Source of the DNA: Microcaldota archaeon
GTDB taxonomy: Archaea > Micrarchaeota > Micrarchaeia > Norongarragalinales > Norongarragalinaceae
Reading direction: 5' to 3'
Length of the DNA: 44,441 bases
NCBI GenBank assembly: GCA_016188965.1
Contig: JACPGT010000018.1
Location: 1-44,441 of the forward strand
Shown here: piece by piece, positions 7,997 to 16,243 of the stretch
Position numbering within the stretch: position 1 is the stretch's first letter
Layout: every line of letters begins with the position of its first letter
Notes under the pieces: model-generated
What the model saw: the letters and a program-made list of their open reading frames with translations, nothing else
Told to the model about the DNA's origin: nothing
The model's database searches: none
Made by a program: the position numbers and the translations under genes

Positions 7997-10900
7997 TCAG
8001 TTCGGCACTTTTTTGCCCGTCCGTATGTTGAACTCGTCCAGCGTGGCGTCGGCGGAGTAATAGTCGCCGGAGACGTTGTAGAAACCGATTCCGATGGTGG
8101 CCGTGCTTTCGTTCGGCAGTACGGCGCGTTGTTGTCCGATGATCCGGCCGTCCACGGTCAATGCGATCGTCGTTTCGTTCCAGCTGGTTTGCACGCGGTG
8201 CCACTGTCCGGGCTGCCAATCCGACACGTCGGTCGCGACTTGGCTTAAGGTTTTCGGGTCGCGCCAGATGAAAAAGGACAAATTGCCGGTGGTGAATTTA
8301 CCGACCGCCATGACTTGGCTCAAGGGTTCTTTAAGGGCGTAGAAGAATGGGTGGAACTGGCCGTCCGAGCCGTTCCAGTTGGGTTTGACCCAGAAGTCCA
8401 TTGTTCCTTGTCGGATGTTGATTCGGCCTTCACTGGGGTACGTCAAGGACGCGCCGGGCGCAAACAATGCTGCGTTTCCGGTTCTTCCCGGCACCGTCTG
8501 CACGTTGACCGCAATGCCCTGGTTCTGCCGGGTTTGCTCAAGTGAATCAAAGGACTCCTCAAAACGCGCATCCGAGAGGGGCGGTCCGGCGGGCATGGCC
8601 AACGACGGCAGAACCATCAACTGACCGAGATCGGTTATGCTGTCGCGGTAGTATGCGAGGTAGTGCCGGCGCTGTTCGATGGAGTAGGTCGACTTATCTT
8701 CGTCGAATCCGTATGACGCCACGGGCGTGCCGGATTCCAATTCTTGGCCTTCGGACCTTTTTCGGACTTCTTCCGCCGTCAGTGTCCGGTTCCAGATGCG
8801 TACGTTGTCCATCGTGCCTTCCAAGACGTGGTTGGCGCCGTCGTAGTATGCCCCGATCCAGAGGGGTTGGATTCCGGTGTGCCCGGAAGTGATTTGAGGT
8901 AAATAGTCCTGGCCCACTGGTTGGCCGTCGCGATACAGGCGGAACGTCTTTGAGGCGTCATCCCACGTGGCGGCGACGTGGTATCGCCGACCCGTTTGCC
9001 AGTCCAGGGGCTGATCGCGCATGGAATACGTGCCTTTGGCGTCTCCCATTTGTAGAAAGATCTTTCCGTACAGCGGACTGTCCGGACGCAGGTCCAACGC
9101 CAGCCATGCATGCGGCAGGGCCGCTTCCACGCCTTTTGCCAGGATCGTATGAAGGGAGGTCTTGTTCGTCACGCTGAGGTTGATTTCCGCCTCGAACGTG
9201 AACGCCGCCAGATTCCGAAGCGTAGGCGAATCCGGCACTAGCACGCCTCCGTTTTTTCCGTCCAGTCGGATGGCTTTTCCCGAAGCCGAAGGAACTAAAT
9301 CGGATAGGCCGTAGCCGTTGTTTTTGTTTCCGCTGTCGTCCGCCATGCCGGGGATCATGAAAAACTTCCATATCGTTTCTAAGGCGGCCTTCACGTCGGG
9401 ATTGTACTGGGACCAGGTGCCGTACCCTCCTTCCAGCGCGTCTTTCGACAAGGCGCCGGGGGCGTACCCGTATCCGGGCCCGTGATAGCCGACGCGGTAC
9501 CATCCGTCGCTGCCATCCATGAAGTTCGAAAATCGGGGTTTATCGAAATCCTTGTTGAAGGCGCCATACGCGAATTGGTTGGCCAGGCGCTTCATGTCCG
9601 CGGCGTCCGGAAACGTTTGTCCGGTGGCGTTGCGGTTGGCGTGCAGGCTTTCAAAGACGTTGACGAACCGGCGTCCATGGGATACGTCCCAACCCGCGTT
9701 CTGGGTTGGCATTTTTTGTGCTTCGGTTGGAAACTCGGCGCCGGCGTAGCCGGCGTACGCATTTTCAGGATGTTGGTCCCACGCTCCCAAATCCACGTTC
9801 AGTCCGTACACCGCGTTGCCTTGAAAGTCCGTCAAGGGCTTCAGGCTCGTGCGGTCCTGCAAGAGGCGGGTCATGGCGTCGACGAATCGCGTCAACTGCC
9901 GGACTTGTTCGGCCGTCAAGGGCACGGTTTGGGCATCCCGTTGGTGGGCGGCCAGTGTTTCGCTGGCGGCGGATGCGGCCCACAATTCCCAATCCGTGAC
10001 GGCGTTGCAATATCCCGGCGTGTCGCCCAAGGACCGGTTCAGCTTGGCTTCCACGTACTCGTAGAGGTTGTAGTCGCCGTCGACTCTCGTGCCCTTCGGG
10101 ATGGTGACGCCGCCGATTTGCGTGTCGTTCTCGAACCGGCAACCCCAACCCCGCACTTCCCACCTTTTCGGTCCGTACATCCACCGTTGCAAATGATCGG
10201 TGACGACGATGGGGGTAGCCTTTGAAGTGAATTCGTTCATGGCCGCCGTCCGTACGGCCGGCGGGACCTTCGTGATTTCGTGCAGCATGCGGGCCAAGGG
10301 GTGGATGAATTGGAGGCTGACTAACATCACTTCCTGGTCGTGGTACGTGGAGCTGTCGTACACCGTACATGCCGGTCCGCCGCAGAGCCACTGTCGCGTC
10401 CCGTCCGGCGTCCGATTCAAGTGCGCAAAACTACTGGAGTATAATTGCGCCAACTGGTCCAGCATGGCGTAATCCGGATAGCGGGCGGCGTACTCCAGCA
10501 GGTTGATGGTCTGCGTCTCGACATCGTACAGGATGTACGGATTGCCTAGCCGCAGGTTGGACTCTATGCTTTCCGTCAAGACCGGCCTGCTGCTCTGCCA
10601 TGCCTGACCAATCGATCCGGCCCATTCCGGAAGCGGCGTAGGTATGGCCGACGCTTCCGGTGGCGTAGGGCTGGGCGTCGGCTCCGCGGAGGGCGCAACG
10701 GTAGGCGTCGCGCTTGGCCACGTGGGCCTTTGTTCTTCCTGTTCGGATTCGCGGTAAGGCGGATTCTGGGGCGGATTGGATTGCAATGAGGGGCTGGGGC
10801 TTGCCCATGGCGTTGCCGTCGCTTCGGTTTTCGGTTCAGGCTTAGGCGTTGCCGTCGGAAACGATGCGGTTTTGGCTTTCATTTGGATGCTTATTTTTTG

Positions 10901-11266
10901 GTACGCTGCCGTGTTGATGATTCTGGAAACCGTCGCAAAACCCGGCGCGCTGACTTGCAGCGTGTATTGCCCCGTTTTGATTTTTCGGAGGACGGCCCGG
11001 CCGTTTTCGACGCGGGTGTCGGCGACGTATGCCCCTTTTTCGTCCAACAGGGTGATGGTGGCTCCGTTTATCGGGTGGTTGGTTTGTTCGACCACGGTGA
11101 ATTCGATGGTGGTGTTCTGTTGCATGAGTGCCAGGCCGCCGGCAAGCGTGAAGATGACAAGGAAGGTCACGATTTCGATTGTGATAATGGTTTTATCCGA
11201 AGCGCGGGCAATCGCGTTGACGATTCGTCCGATGTGCCGTAGTATGTCCATCCTGACTTTTGCCAT
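7997..11266 (-). CDS. Giant membrane-anchored extracellular protein with LamG-like domains
   Basis: A 1089-residue protein. A short basic cytoplasmic segment is followed by one membrane helix (about 28-48). Next comes a carboxypeptidase-regulatory-like beta domain (about 52-130, with GATITLLDEKGAYVADT and GQYTLQVSAPGF) and a Pro/Thr/Ser-rich stalk (about 135-215). A large, mainly helical domain rich in Trp, Tyr and His (about 220-650) is not recognised; it might be an alpha/alpha-barrel enzyme. Two LamG-like jellyroll domains complete the protein, at about 660-860 (IRLDGKNGGVLVPDSPTL, FRLYRDGQPVG, NVRIWNRTLTAEEV) and about 905-1085 (GTMDFWVKPNW, WHRVQTSWNETTIAL, DEFNIRTG). It probably binds or processes surface polysaccharide. 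It lies 26 nt downstream of a coiled-coil gene. Confidence 0.85.
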   Translation of the reverse strand: MAKVRMDILRHIGRIVNAIARASDKTIITIEIVTFLVIFTLAGGLALMQQNTTIEFTVVEQTNHPINGATITLLDEKGAYVADTRVENGRAVLRKIKTGQYTLQVSAPGFATVSRIINTAAYQKISIQMKAKTASFPTATPKPEPKTEATATPWASPSPSLQSNPPQNPPYRESEQEEQRPTWPSATPTVAPSAEPTPSPTPPEASAIPTPLPEWAGSIGQAWQSSRPVLTESIESNLRLGNPYILYDVETQTINLLEYAARYPDYAMLDQLAQLYSSSFAHLNRTPDGTRQWLCGGPACTVYDSSTYHDQEVMLVSLQFIHPLARMLHEITKVPPAVRTAAMNEFTSKATPIVVTDHLQRWMYGPKRWEVRGWGCRFENDTQIGGVTIPKGTRVDGDYNLYEYVEAKLNRSLGDTPGYCNAVTDWELWAASAASETLAAHQRDAQTVPLTAEQVRQLTRFVDAMTRLLQDRTSLKPLTDFQGNAVYGLNVDLGAWDQHPENAYAGYAGAEFPTEAQKMPTQNAGWDVSHGRRFVNVFESLHANRNATGQTFPDAADMKRLANQFAYGAFNKDFDKPRFSNFMDGSDGWYRVGYHGPGYGYAPGALSKDALEGGYGTWSQYNPDVKAALETIWKFFMIPGMADDSGNKNNGYGLSDLVPSASGKAIRLDGKNGGVLVPDSPTLRNLAAFTFEAEINLSVTNKTSLHTILAKGVEAALPHAWLALDLRPDSPLYGKIFLQMGDAKGTYSMRDQPLDWQTGRRYHVAATWDDASKTFRLYRDGQPVGQDYLPQITSGHTGIQPLWIGAYYDGANHVLEGTMDNVRIWNRTLTAEEVRKRSEGQELESGTPVASYGFDEDKSTYSIEQRRHYLAYYRDSITDLGQLMVLPSLAMPAGPPLSDARFEESFDSLEQTRQNQGIAVNVQTVPGRTGNAALFAPGASLTYPSEGRINIRQGTMDFWVKPNWNGSDGQFHPFFYALKEPLSQVMAVGKFTTGNLSFFIWRDPKTLSQVATDVSDWQPGQWHRVQTSWNETTIALTVDGRIIGQQRAVLPNESTATIGIGFYNVSGDYYSADATLDEFNIRTGKKVPN

Positions 11267-11292
11267 CCGCGTTGGGCTGACGTGCCCTGGGC

Positions 11293-11709
11293 TTACTTTT
11301 TCTTCAGCTTGTTCAGTTCCTTGAGCGCTTCGTCCACGTCGTTGCGCAAGGCGTGCAGGTGCTTTTCGACGTCCTGATGCGCCACGGCCTTTTTGCCCAT
11401 GGCTTGGTGCAGTTGGGCCTGTCCGGCCTCGACGCGGCCGATCTTGTCCATCAAGGACTGCGCCTGTTGGCGGTCCTGCTGTTGCTTCATGGCTTGCATT
11501 TTGCCGGTCAACTGGCGGTGGAAGGCGTGCAGCTTGACGGCGGCGTGCAGGCGCAACAATTTGGCCTGGACCTGCCGGGCCCGCTCCTGCGCTTTCTTTT
11601 CATCTTCGTGGGCGCGGTGGTGGTCTTCCAGTTTTTCCTGGATTTTCTTGAGGTTGTCTTTCTGCCGGTGCAACACGGCATGTCCCAGCATTTCCATCAG
11701 CAAGCCCAT
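11293..11709 (-). CDS. Small coiled-coil protein, unknown function
   Basis: A 138-residue highly charged protein, almost entirely Lys, Gln, His, Glu and Ala, with heptad-like spacing through its length (for example KDNLKKIQEKLEDHH and DVEKHLHALRNDVDEALKEL). It is predicted to be one long coiled coil. The N-terminal MGLLMEMLGHAVL is amphipathic. There is no signal sequence. It precedes the giant LamG-domain protein on the same strand and shares its promoter. A TATA box at 11745-11750 gives a leader of about 10 nt. I do not recognise a family. Confidence 0.7.
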   Translation of the reverse strand: MGLLMEMLGHAVLHRQKDNLKKIQEKLEDHHRAHEDEKKAQERARQVQAKLLRLHAAVKLHAFHRQLTGKMQAMKQQQDRQQAQSLMDKIGRVEAGQAQLHQAMGKKAVAHQDVEKHLHALRNDVDEALKELNKLKKK

Positions 11710-11744
11710 GTGTGACCACTCCGAAGGCCCTAACGCAAAGCCAG

Positions 11745-11750
11745 TATAAA
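11745..11750 (-). promoter_or_regulatory. TATA box for the coiled-coil/LamG operon
   Basis: The minus-strand TTTATA is centred about 38 nt before the ATG at 11709, which predicts a short leader. Confidence 0.5.
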
Positions 11751-12016
11751 AGCCGGAATGCCGTCGCTTCCGATGATGCCTGGATGGGGTTTGCGGGCCG
11801 CGACAAAAAGCTTTTAATATTAGGTGTCCAATATTGGCGTGAGGTGGACTAGGGATGGGCCCGGGCTGCGGTTGTTGCTAAAAAACGAACCAATTTTTGA
11901 TTTTCTTTTTTTTCCAAAGAAGCGGTGCGAAACGCCGCGATTCTCCTTCTATTCCCATTTTTTTCGGTCGAGCGGACGCTCGTCTTTTTCAAGGAAAAAA
12001 TTGGCGTAAGCGGCCG
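11751..12016. other. Intergenic region between sod and the coiled-coil gene
   Basis: No gene is supported. AATATT occurs twice around 11817-11836, and the second lies in the palindrome CCAATATTGG. A T-run at 11996-12001 on the minus strand, just past the sod stop, is a plausible sod terminator. The plus strand has a second T-rich tract at 11903-11912. Confidence 0.4.
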
Positions 12017-12616
12017 TTACGTTTTCTTGAACAATTCCGCCACATAGTCCCAATTGACGACGTTCCACCAGGCTTTGATGTATTCTGCCTTTCGGTTCTG
12101 GTAGCGAAGGTACATCGAATGCTCCCACATATCCAATCCGAGCAATGGCGTTTTGCCCTCGCTTAAGGGCGTATCTTGATTCTGGGTGGATGTCAGTTCA
12201 AGTTGTCCTTTGTTTGAAACCAACCAACCCCATCCGGAACCAAAGCGGCCCATGGCCGTTGTTGTAAATTGTTCCTGGAACTTTTCAAAACCGCCGAACT
12301 TGGTGCTGATGGCGTCGCCGAGGTTTCCGGACGGCTGCCCGCCTTTTCCGGGTCCCATCATCTTCCAGTAAAGCGAGTGGTTGTAGTGGCCGCCACCGTG
12401 GTTGCGCACGATCGTGCGCTTGTCTTCAGGTACTGCGTTCAAATCGGTCAGCAGCTCCTCGACGGTCTTGTTCTCCAGCGGCGTGCCGGCCAGTGCCTTG
12501 TTGGCGTTATCGATGTAGGCCTGGTGGTGCTTGGTGTGGTGGATGCTCATCGTCAATTCGTCGATGTGCGGCTCCAAGGCGTTGTAGGCGTAATCCAATT
12601 TCGGCAGAGAAAACAT
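12017..12616 (-). CDS. sod: Superoxide dismutase, Fe/Mn family
   Basis: A 199-residue Fe/Mn superoxide dismutase that converts superoxide to hydrogen peroxide and oxygen. The metal ligands are visible: His in [12 protein letters not shown] near residue 27, His in [11 protein letters not shown] near residue 80, and Asp/His in [13 protein letters not shown] near 164 and 168. FGSGWGWLV and [14 protein letters not shown] are standard C-domain signatures. The ATG at 12616 is chosen since the SOD fold starts at [20 protein letters not shown] 25-bp palindrome overlaps the start codon and a TATA-like AATTAAA lies at 12655-12661. Finding SOD suggests exposure to oxygen or superoxide. Confidence 0.95.
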   Translation of the reverse strand: MFSLPKLDYAYNALEPHIDELTMSIHHTKHHQAYIDNANKALAGTPLENKTVEELLTDLNAVPEDKRTIVRNHGGGHYNHSLYWKMMGPGKGGQPSGNLGDAISTKFGGFEKFQEQFTTTAMGRFGSGWGWLVSNKGQLELTSTQNQDTPLSEGKTPLLGLDMWEHSMYLRYQNRKAEYIKAWWNVVNWDYVAELFKKT

Positions 12617-12638
12617 CGTTATCAACCTCGTAACGATG
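12614..12638. promoter_or_regulatory. Operator-like palindrome at the sod start
   Basis: CATCGTTA (12614-12621) and TAACGATG (12631-12638) form a perfect 8-bp inverted repeat with a 9-bp spacer. The ATG of sod is inside the left arm and the predicted transcription start lies within it. This is the right size and place for a dimeric repressor site. The regulator is unknown. Confidence 0.5.
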
Positions 12639-12654
12639 TGATGGTGCGGAGGGT

Positions 12655-12922
12655 TTAATTTTTTTCCGGTGCGCGTCCCCGCGCCAGCAGCCAGAGTCCC
12701 CCGAGGAACAGGGCGGCGGCTCCGGTGCCGACCATGAGGCCTTTGGAATACGCGGAGGGCTGCTGGAGCAAGCTCATGGGCACGTCGATTCCGAGGAGGA
12801 ACGACGAGACCAAGAAGATACCCCCCCAAGATTGTTTCGAGGCTCAAGATGCCTTGCTGCTTTTCCGGTCCGGGCAAAGAATGTGGCGACCGAATCGTTT
12901 TCTTGTTTTCCATGCGCGGCAT
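12655..12922 (-). pseudogene. Small two-helix membrane protein, frameshifted at a 7-base homopolymer
   Basis: Translation from ATG 12922 (or 12913) gives a start [20 protein letters not shown] and then SLETILGG, after which the frame turns into an Arg/Pro/His-rich sequence. Removing one base from the run of seven C (plus strand 12821-12827) restores [20 protein letters not shown], then [20 protein letters not shown] and a tail RGRAPEKN with a TAA at 12655-12657. The repaired product is about 88 residues with two membrane helices. It lies 12 nt after the DUF373 gene and 38 nt before sod. Phase variation, sequencing error and genuine decay are all possible. Confidence 0.7.
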
Positions 12923-12934
12923 TTCTGTATCTGA

Positions 12935-14152
12935 CTAGTATTTGATGATGACGTTCTCGCCCAAATCCGAGATGTGCTCGAAGTCCAGGTCGATCTTCTG
13001 GCCCGCGGACGTCTGGATGACGAAGGTCTCTTTCTTGGCGTTGATGCCAGCGATCTTGCCCACGAAGCCGCCGACTTCCGTGTACACGTCTTTTCCGCCG
13101 ATGTTCAGCCGCGCCAGGATGGCTTTGCGGAACTCGGCTGACAGGATGGTGAAGCAATACATCGCCACCACGACAAGCATGAGCACGTAGAAGAAGTCAG
13201 CGAAGCTCAAACTGCCGATGACCCAGTCCGCCGCATCGTTCAGCACCAGCCAGGCAAGCAGAAGGCCGGAGGCGAAGGTGACTTGCTTGGGTAAGCGGTA
13301 CAGCTTCTTTTCGTTCAAGAGCCGAAGCATGTCACCTAGGAGGAAAACGAGCAATGCGATGGGGAACAAGGGAAACAGGCCTTTGAGGAAGTAGGCTGAT
13401 GCCTGTAATACGTTGGCATCGGGAACGGCCAGCGCGTTGGAAACGCCCAGGAGCACCGAGACGGTCAGCAGGGCGGCCGAGGCAAAATTGAAGATGAACG
13501 TCTGGTTGTCGAACGACAGCTGGATGCCGGAAAACGCTTTGAAGAGGCGGTCTTCCAATCCGATTCCTTTGAACACGAGGTAGCCGCCGAGGATGGCCAA
13601 AAAGAGGCGGATGCCGAGGAATTCGGAAAATGCGAACAGAAGCAGGATGATGCCGGGAATGCCGAAGACGATGCGCGCGAAGTGCGGTTCGCGCAGCTTC
13701 TCGAGGATGACGAAGTACGTTTTTTCCAGTTCCTTGGTCTGCTTGACCGTGACGGTCTTGACCGAGTCGATTTTGACGCGCGAGGCCACCAACGGGATGA
13801 GCTGCTCATCGGATGCCCCGTCGGAGACGAAGATGCAGCCGTCGGCCGGAAACTTGGCCAGCACCGCTTCCAACTGCCGCGACACCTGCCGGTCCGCATG
13901 GTGGCCCAGACGGCTGCTGCCGGTCAGGGTGACAACTTCGACGTCCTCGTGCTCCTTGGCCAGTTCGTCGTACGTGTGCAAACCGGCGAACATAGTGTTG
14001 ACGTCGGAATCCTCCGGATCGACGGTAGCCAGCTTGGACGCGGCCGCCAGGTTGGCCTTGCGCCCGATGACGGGTCCTTTGACGCGGGCTTTCTCGCCCA
14101 AATCGTCATCCACATCCACGCACACGATGAGCGTGCGCCTCCGGTCTGCCAT
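12935..14152 (-). CDS. DUF373 family archaeal membrane protein
   Basis: A 405-residue DUF373 protein, an archaeal family of unknown biochemical role. The N-terminal soluble part (about 1-155) contains LIVCVDVDDDLGEKARVKGP, VVTLTGSSRLGHHADR and CIFVSDGASDEQLIPLVASR, which look like a nucleotide-binding or DHH-like alpha/beta fold. About six membrane helices follow (residues about 170-355). A short C-terminal soluble domain (about 360-405) resembles a small beta barrel. It starts with ATG at 14152, 27-28 nt from a TATA box it shares with the divergent prenyl synthase gene. The downstream neighbours are the small membrane protein and sod. Confidence 0.88.
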   Translation of the reverse strand: MADRRRTLIVCVDVDDDLGEKARVKGPVIGRKANLAAASKLATVDPEDSDVNTMFAGLHTYDELAKEHEDVEVVTLTGSSRLGHHADRQVSRQLEAVLAKFPADGCIFVSDGASDEQLIPLVASRVKIDSVKTVTVKQTKELEKTYFVILEKLREPHFARIVFGIPGIILLLFAFSEFLGIRLFLAILGGYLVFKGIGLEDRLFKAFSGIQLSFDNQTFIFNFASAALLTVSVLLGVSNALAVPDANVLQASAYFLKGLFPLFPIALLVFLLGDMLRLLNEKKLYRLPKQVTFASGLLLAWLVLNDAADWVIGSLSFADFFYVLMLVVVAMYCFTILSAEFRKAILARLNIGGKDVYTEVGGFVGKIAGINAKKETFVIQTSAGQKIDLDFEHISDLGENVIIKY

Positions 14153-14175
14153 GAAGATGAAAAAGCCGTCCCAAG

Positions 14176-14183
14176 TTATTTAA
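14176..14183. promoter_or_regulatory. Bidirectional TATA box between DUF373 and prenyl synthase genes
   Basis: TTATTTAA is centred 27-28 nt from the minus-strand ATG (14152) and about 31 nt from the plus-strand ATG (14211). The two starts are only 58 bp apart and no other AT-rich box lies between them, so one near-palindromic box appears to serve both genes as leaderless or near-leaderless promoters. Confidence 0.6.
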
Positions 14184-14210
14184 GCCGACGATTGCCACAA
14201 AGTGCCGGAA

Positions 14211-15281
14211 ATGAAAACCGACATCCGCAAGAAGCTGGCCGAGACCAAACCCCGCATCGACGCGGCCATCCAGACGTACGTGCCCCGACGATTCGACGCC
14301 AAAGCGGCCGAATTCGTGCTGGGCAAGGCCCGCTACGCGTACGACTTGGACGCCGGACAGAACGCCGTGCAGGACGTCATCTGGGACTTGATTGACCGCG
14401 GCGGCAAACGCTGGCGACCGGCGTTGATGCTCTGGACGGCCGAAAGCGTCGCAGGCAAGAAAGCCGCAGACAAACTCACGGACTTTGCCGCCATCGTGGA
14501 AGTGGTGCACAACGGCACCCTGGCGGTCGACGACTTGGAGGACGGCTCGCTGACACGTCGGGGCAAGCCTTGCCTGCACGTCGCGTATGGCGTGGACGTG
14601 GCCGTGAATGCCGGCAACGCCATGTACTTCCTTCCCCTGTTGGCGTTGGCCAAGAAAAAAGTCGTGCCGGATGCCGTCTTGGTGCAGGCGTACGAAACCA
14701 TCCTGCAGGAACTGATCAATCTATCCTACGGCCAGGCCTTTGACATCTGGTGGCACAAAGGGCATTCCGAAAAAGTCACCGAGGCGCAGTACTTGCAGAT
14801 GTGCGCCTACAAGACCGGCACCTTGGCACGCATGGCGGCGAAAATGGGCGCCATCCTGGCGGAAGCCAAACCCGACGTGGTCGAGGCGTTCGGTGAATTC
14901 GCTGAAAGTTTGGGCATCGCTTTCCAGATCCAGGACGACGTGCTGAATCTCGTTTCCAAACCCGAGGAATACGGAAAGGACGTGGGCGAGGACATCACGG
15001 AAGGCAAGCGCTCGCTTCTGGTCATTCGCGCGTTTTCCAAACTGCCGGCGGCGGAAAAAAAGGAACTCGTCGCCATCCTCAACGCGCACACGCGCGAACA
15101 AATGCAAATCAACCGCGCCATTGCATTGATCCGCAAATCCGGCGCCTTTCAATACGCCGAAAAGAAGGCCCATGACTTGGTTGAATCGGCGTGGAAAAAA
15201 CTCTCGCCGCACTTGAAGCCTTCCGAGGCCAAAGACTCGTTGGAAGCGCTGGCGTGGTATGCCGTCGAGCGCAAAGTCTAA
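14211..15281 (+). CDS. idsA: Geranylgeranyl/polyprenyl diphosphate synthase
   Basis: A 356-residue trans-prenyl diphosphate synthase that condenses isopentenyl diphosphate with allylic diphosphates to make precursors of archaeal ether lipids. Landmarks: GGKRWRPALMLW (substrate Lys/Arg), first Asp-rich motif VDDLEDGSLTRRG (DDxxD without an insert, as in type III synthases), KTGTLARMAAKMG, and second motif FQIQDDVLNL, followed by GKDVGEDITEGKRSLLV. The last 50 residues are helical. The ATG at 14211 is preferred to a GTG at 14202 by promoter distance. It converges with pth2. Confidence 0.92.
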   Translation: MKTDIRKKLAETKPRIDAAIQTYVPRRFDAKAAEFVLGKARYAYDLDAGQNAVQDVIWDLIDRGGKRWRPALMLWTAESVAGKKAADKLTDFAAIVEVVHNGTLAVDDLEDGSLTRRGKPCLHVAYGVDVAVNAGNAMYFLPLLALAKKKVVPDAVLVQAYETILQELINLSYGQAFDIWWHKGHSEKVTEAQYLQMCAYKTGTLARMAAKMGAILAEAKPDVVEAFGEFAESLGIAFQIQDDVLNLVSKPEEYGKDVGEDITEGKRSLLVIRAFSKLPAAEKKELVAILNAHTREQMQINRAIALIRKSGAFQYAEKKAHDLVESAWKKLSPHLKPSEAKDSLEALAWYAVERKV

Positions 15282-15304
15282 TGGCCGCCAGGTATTGCCC
15301 GTCT

Positions 15305-15351
15305 TATACTAAACCACGAAAGTTTCCCGACTGATTTCTTGGTTTGCTATA
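15305..15351 (+). repeat. Palindromic element copy B
   Basis: TATACTAAACCACGAA pairs with TTCTTGGTTTGCTATA (two mismatches) around the loop AGTTTCCCGACTGAT. The left arm is like copy A2 and the right arm like copy C2. It lies between two convergent genes, and its right arm contains the stop codon of pth2 (15347-15349), so it may also serve as a terminator hairpin. Confidence 0.75.
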
Positions 15352-15691
15352 ACAACTTCAACTCGCCCGTGAGCTTGTCCAATTCGGATTCGTCCGCCGG
15401 CCCGATGCCGACGACCGTCTTGCTGCCGGGTTCAATTTGGGTGTGTCCCGCGTCCTGGATCAAGGCCGCCGGCAGGCCCATCTTTTTGGCTTTTTGGAAC
15501 AGGAGGACCAATTCCTTTTCCGAATTGACTTTCAGCACGATCTTGGCCATGCCGGAGTCCACCCACTCGCCGCGCGCCGACTCGTCGGCCTTCAAAAATG
15601 CCGCGATGCTGCCATGCGCGCACTGGGCGGCGATTTTTCCTTTGCCCATGCCCAAGTCCGTGCGGACGATGAGGGCCTGTTTGAATGCCAT
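15347..15691 (-). CDS. pth2: Peptidyl-tRNA hydrolase 2
   Basis: A 114-residue Pth2, which releases peptides from prematurely dissociated peptidyl-tRNA. The family pattern is complete: KQALIVRTDLGMGKGKIAAQ, CAHGSIAAF, KIVLKVNSEKELV, GLPAALIQDAGHTQIEPGS and KTVVGIGPADESELDKLTG. The length is typical. The ATG at 15691 is chosen over an upstream TTG, and TTTATA at 15717-15722 is centred 28 nt before it, so the mRNA should be leaderless. The stop codon lies inside palindromic element B. Confidence 0.96.
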   Translation of the reverse strand: MAFKQALIVRTDLGMGKGKIAAQCAHGSIAAFLKADESARGEWVDSGMAKIVLKVNSEKELVLLFQKAKKMGLPAALIQDAGHTQIEPGSKTVVGIGPADESELDKLTGELKLL

Positions 15692-15716
15692 ACGCAGCAA
15701 TGAGGGAACGTTGGCC

Positions 15717-15722
15717 TATAAA
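15717..15722 (-). promoter_or_regulatory. TATA box of pth2
   Basis: Minus-strand TTTATA is centred 28 nt before the ATG at 15691. Confidence 0.6.
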
Positions 15723-15728
15723 GGCGTT

Positions 15729-16145
15729 TTATCGCGGAGGTGTTTTCGGGCGCAAGCGGAGGTGGAGTTTCCGCAGGTCCTCTTGGCGTTTGCGTATCGT
15801 GCGGTCGGTGTCCTGTGCGTTTTGCGGCTGTTTGTAGAGCAATAGATGCCTGATTTGGCGCGCCACGGTTTTCGCTTGCTTCAGGCCGTCCGCCAACTCT
15901 TCGCAGTGCTGGATCCAGTTTGGCAGATTCCGGTTGGATGCGCGGTCCTTCTCGGCATCCAGTTCCTGCAACCGGCTTACGTGTGCGTCGAATCCCCTGC
16001 GCGCCGCGTCGAACCAATAGGTGGAACCGACGTTGGCGCAGTGCAGCGCGGCTTGGTAGTGCGTCTTGGCCATGAGGTAGTGGATAGACTCATTCGGCAG
16101 GATGGCGTCCGCGGCACGCGTGATTCTATGGAATATGGATTTCAT
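15729..16145 (-). CDS. Conserved-looking small helical protein, unknown
   Basis: A 138-residue basic, mainly helical protein without membrane segments or signal. HYLMAKTHYQAALHCANVG suggests a TPR-like helical hairpin, and the C-terminal third is Lys/Arg/Gln-rich (TIRKRQEDLRKLHLRLRPK). The family is not recognised. A TATA box (16172-16179) is centred 30 nt before the ATG, so it has its own leaderless promoter. It ends 37 nt before the pth2 start on the same strand; pth2 also has its own promoter. Confidence 0.65.
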   Translation of the reverse strand: MKSIFHRITRAADAILPNESIHYLMAKTHYQAALHCANVGSTYWFDAARRGFDAHVSRLQELDAEKDRASNRNLPNWIQHCEELADGLKQAKTVARQIRHLLLYKQPQNAQDTDRTIRKRQEDLRKLHLRLRPKTPPR

Positions 16146-16171
16146 GGGGTTTGCGGCAGTCGTTGTTTTTG

Positions 16172-16179
16172 TTTATATT
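16172..16179 (-). promoter_or_regulatory. TATA box of the 138-residue gene
   Basis: AATATAAA on the minus strand, centred about 30 nt before the ATG at 16145. Confidence 0.5.
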
Positions 16180-16243
16180 GCCCAGAGCGGCTTTTATGCA
16201 TACTCCGCCACTTTTTGTATAACGAAGTGGGAGGTGTCGTCGG

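Noticed and set aside
11824-12009. Short plus-strand ORF between the coiled-coil gene and sod
   Set aside because: T-rich, no promoter at proper distance, composition of random frame.
12725-12934. 69-codon plus-strand ORF
   Set aside because: Antisense to the repaired two-helix membrane protein; Cys/Trp/Arg-rich random-looking product.
15305-15351. Simple transcription terminator between convergent genes
   Set aside because: It may act so, but the sequence belongs to the dispersed palindromic family also found where no terminator is needed, so I list it as a repeat.
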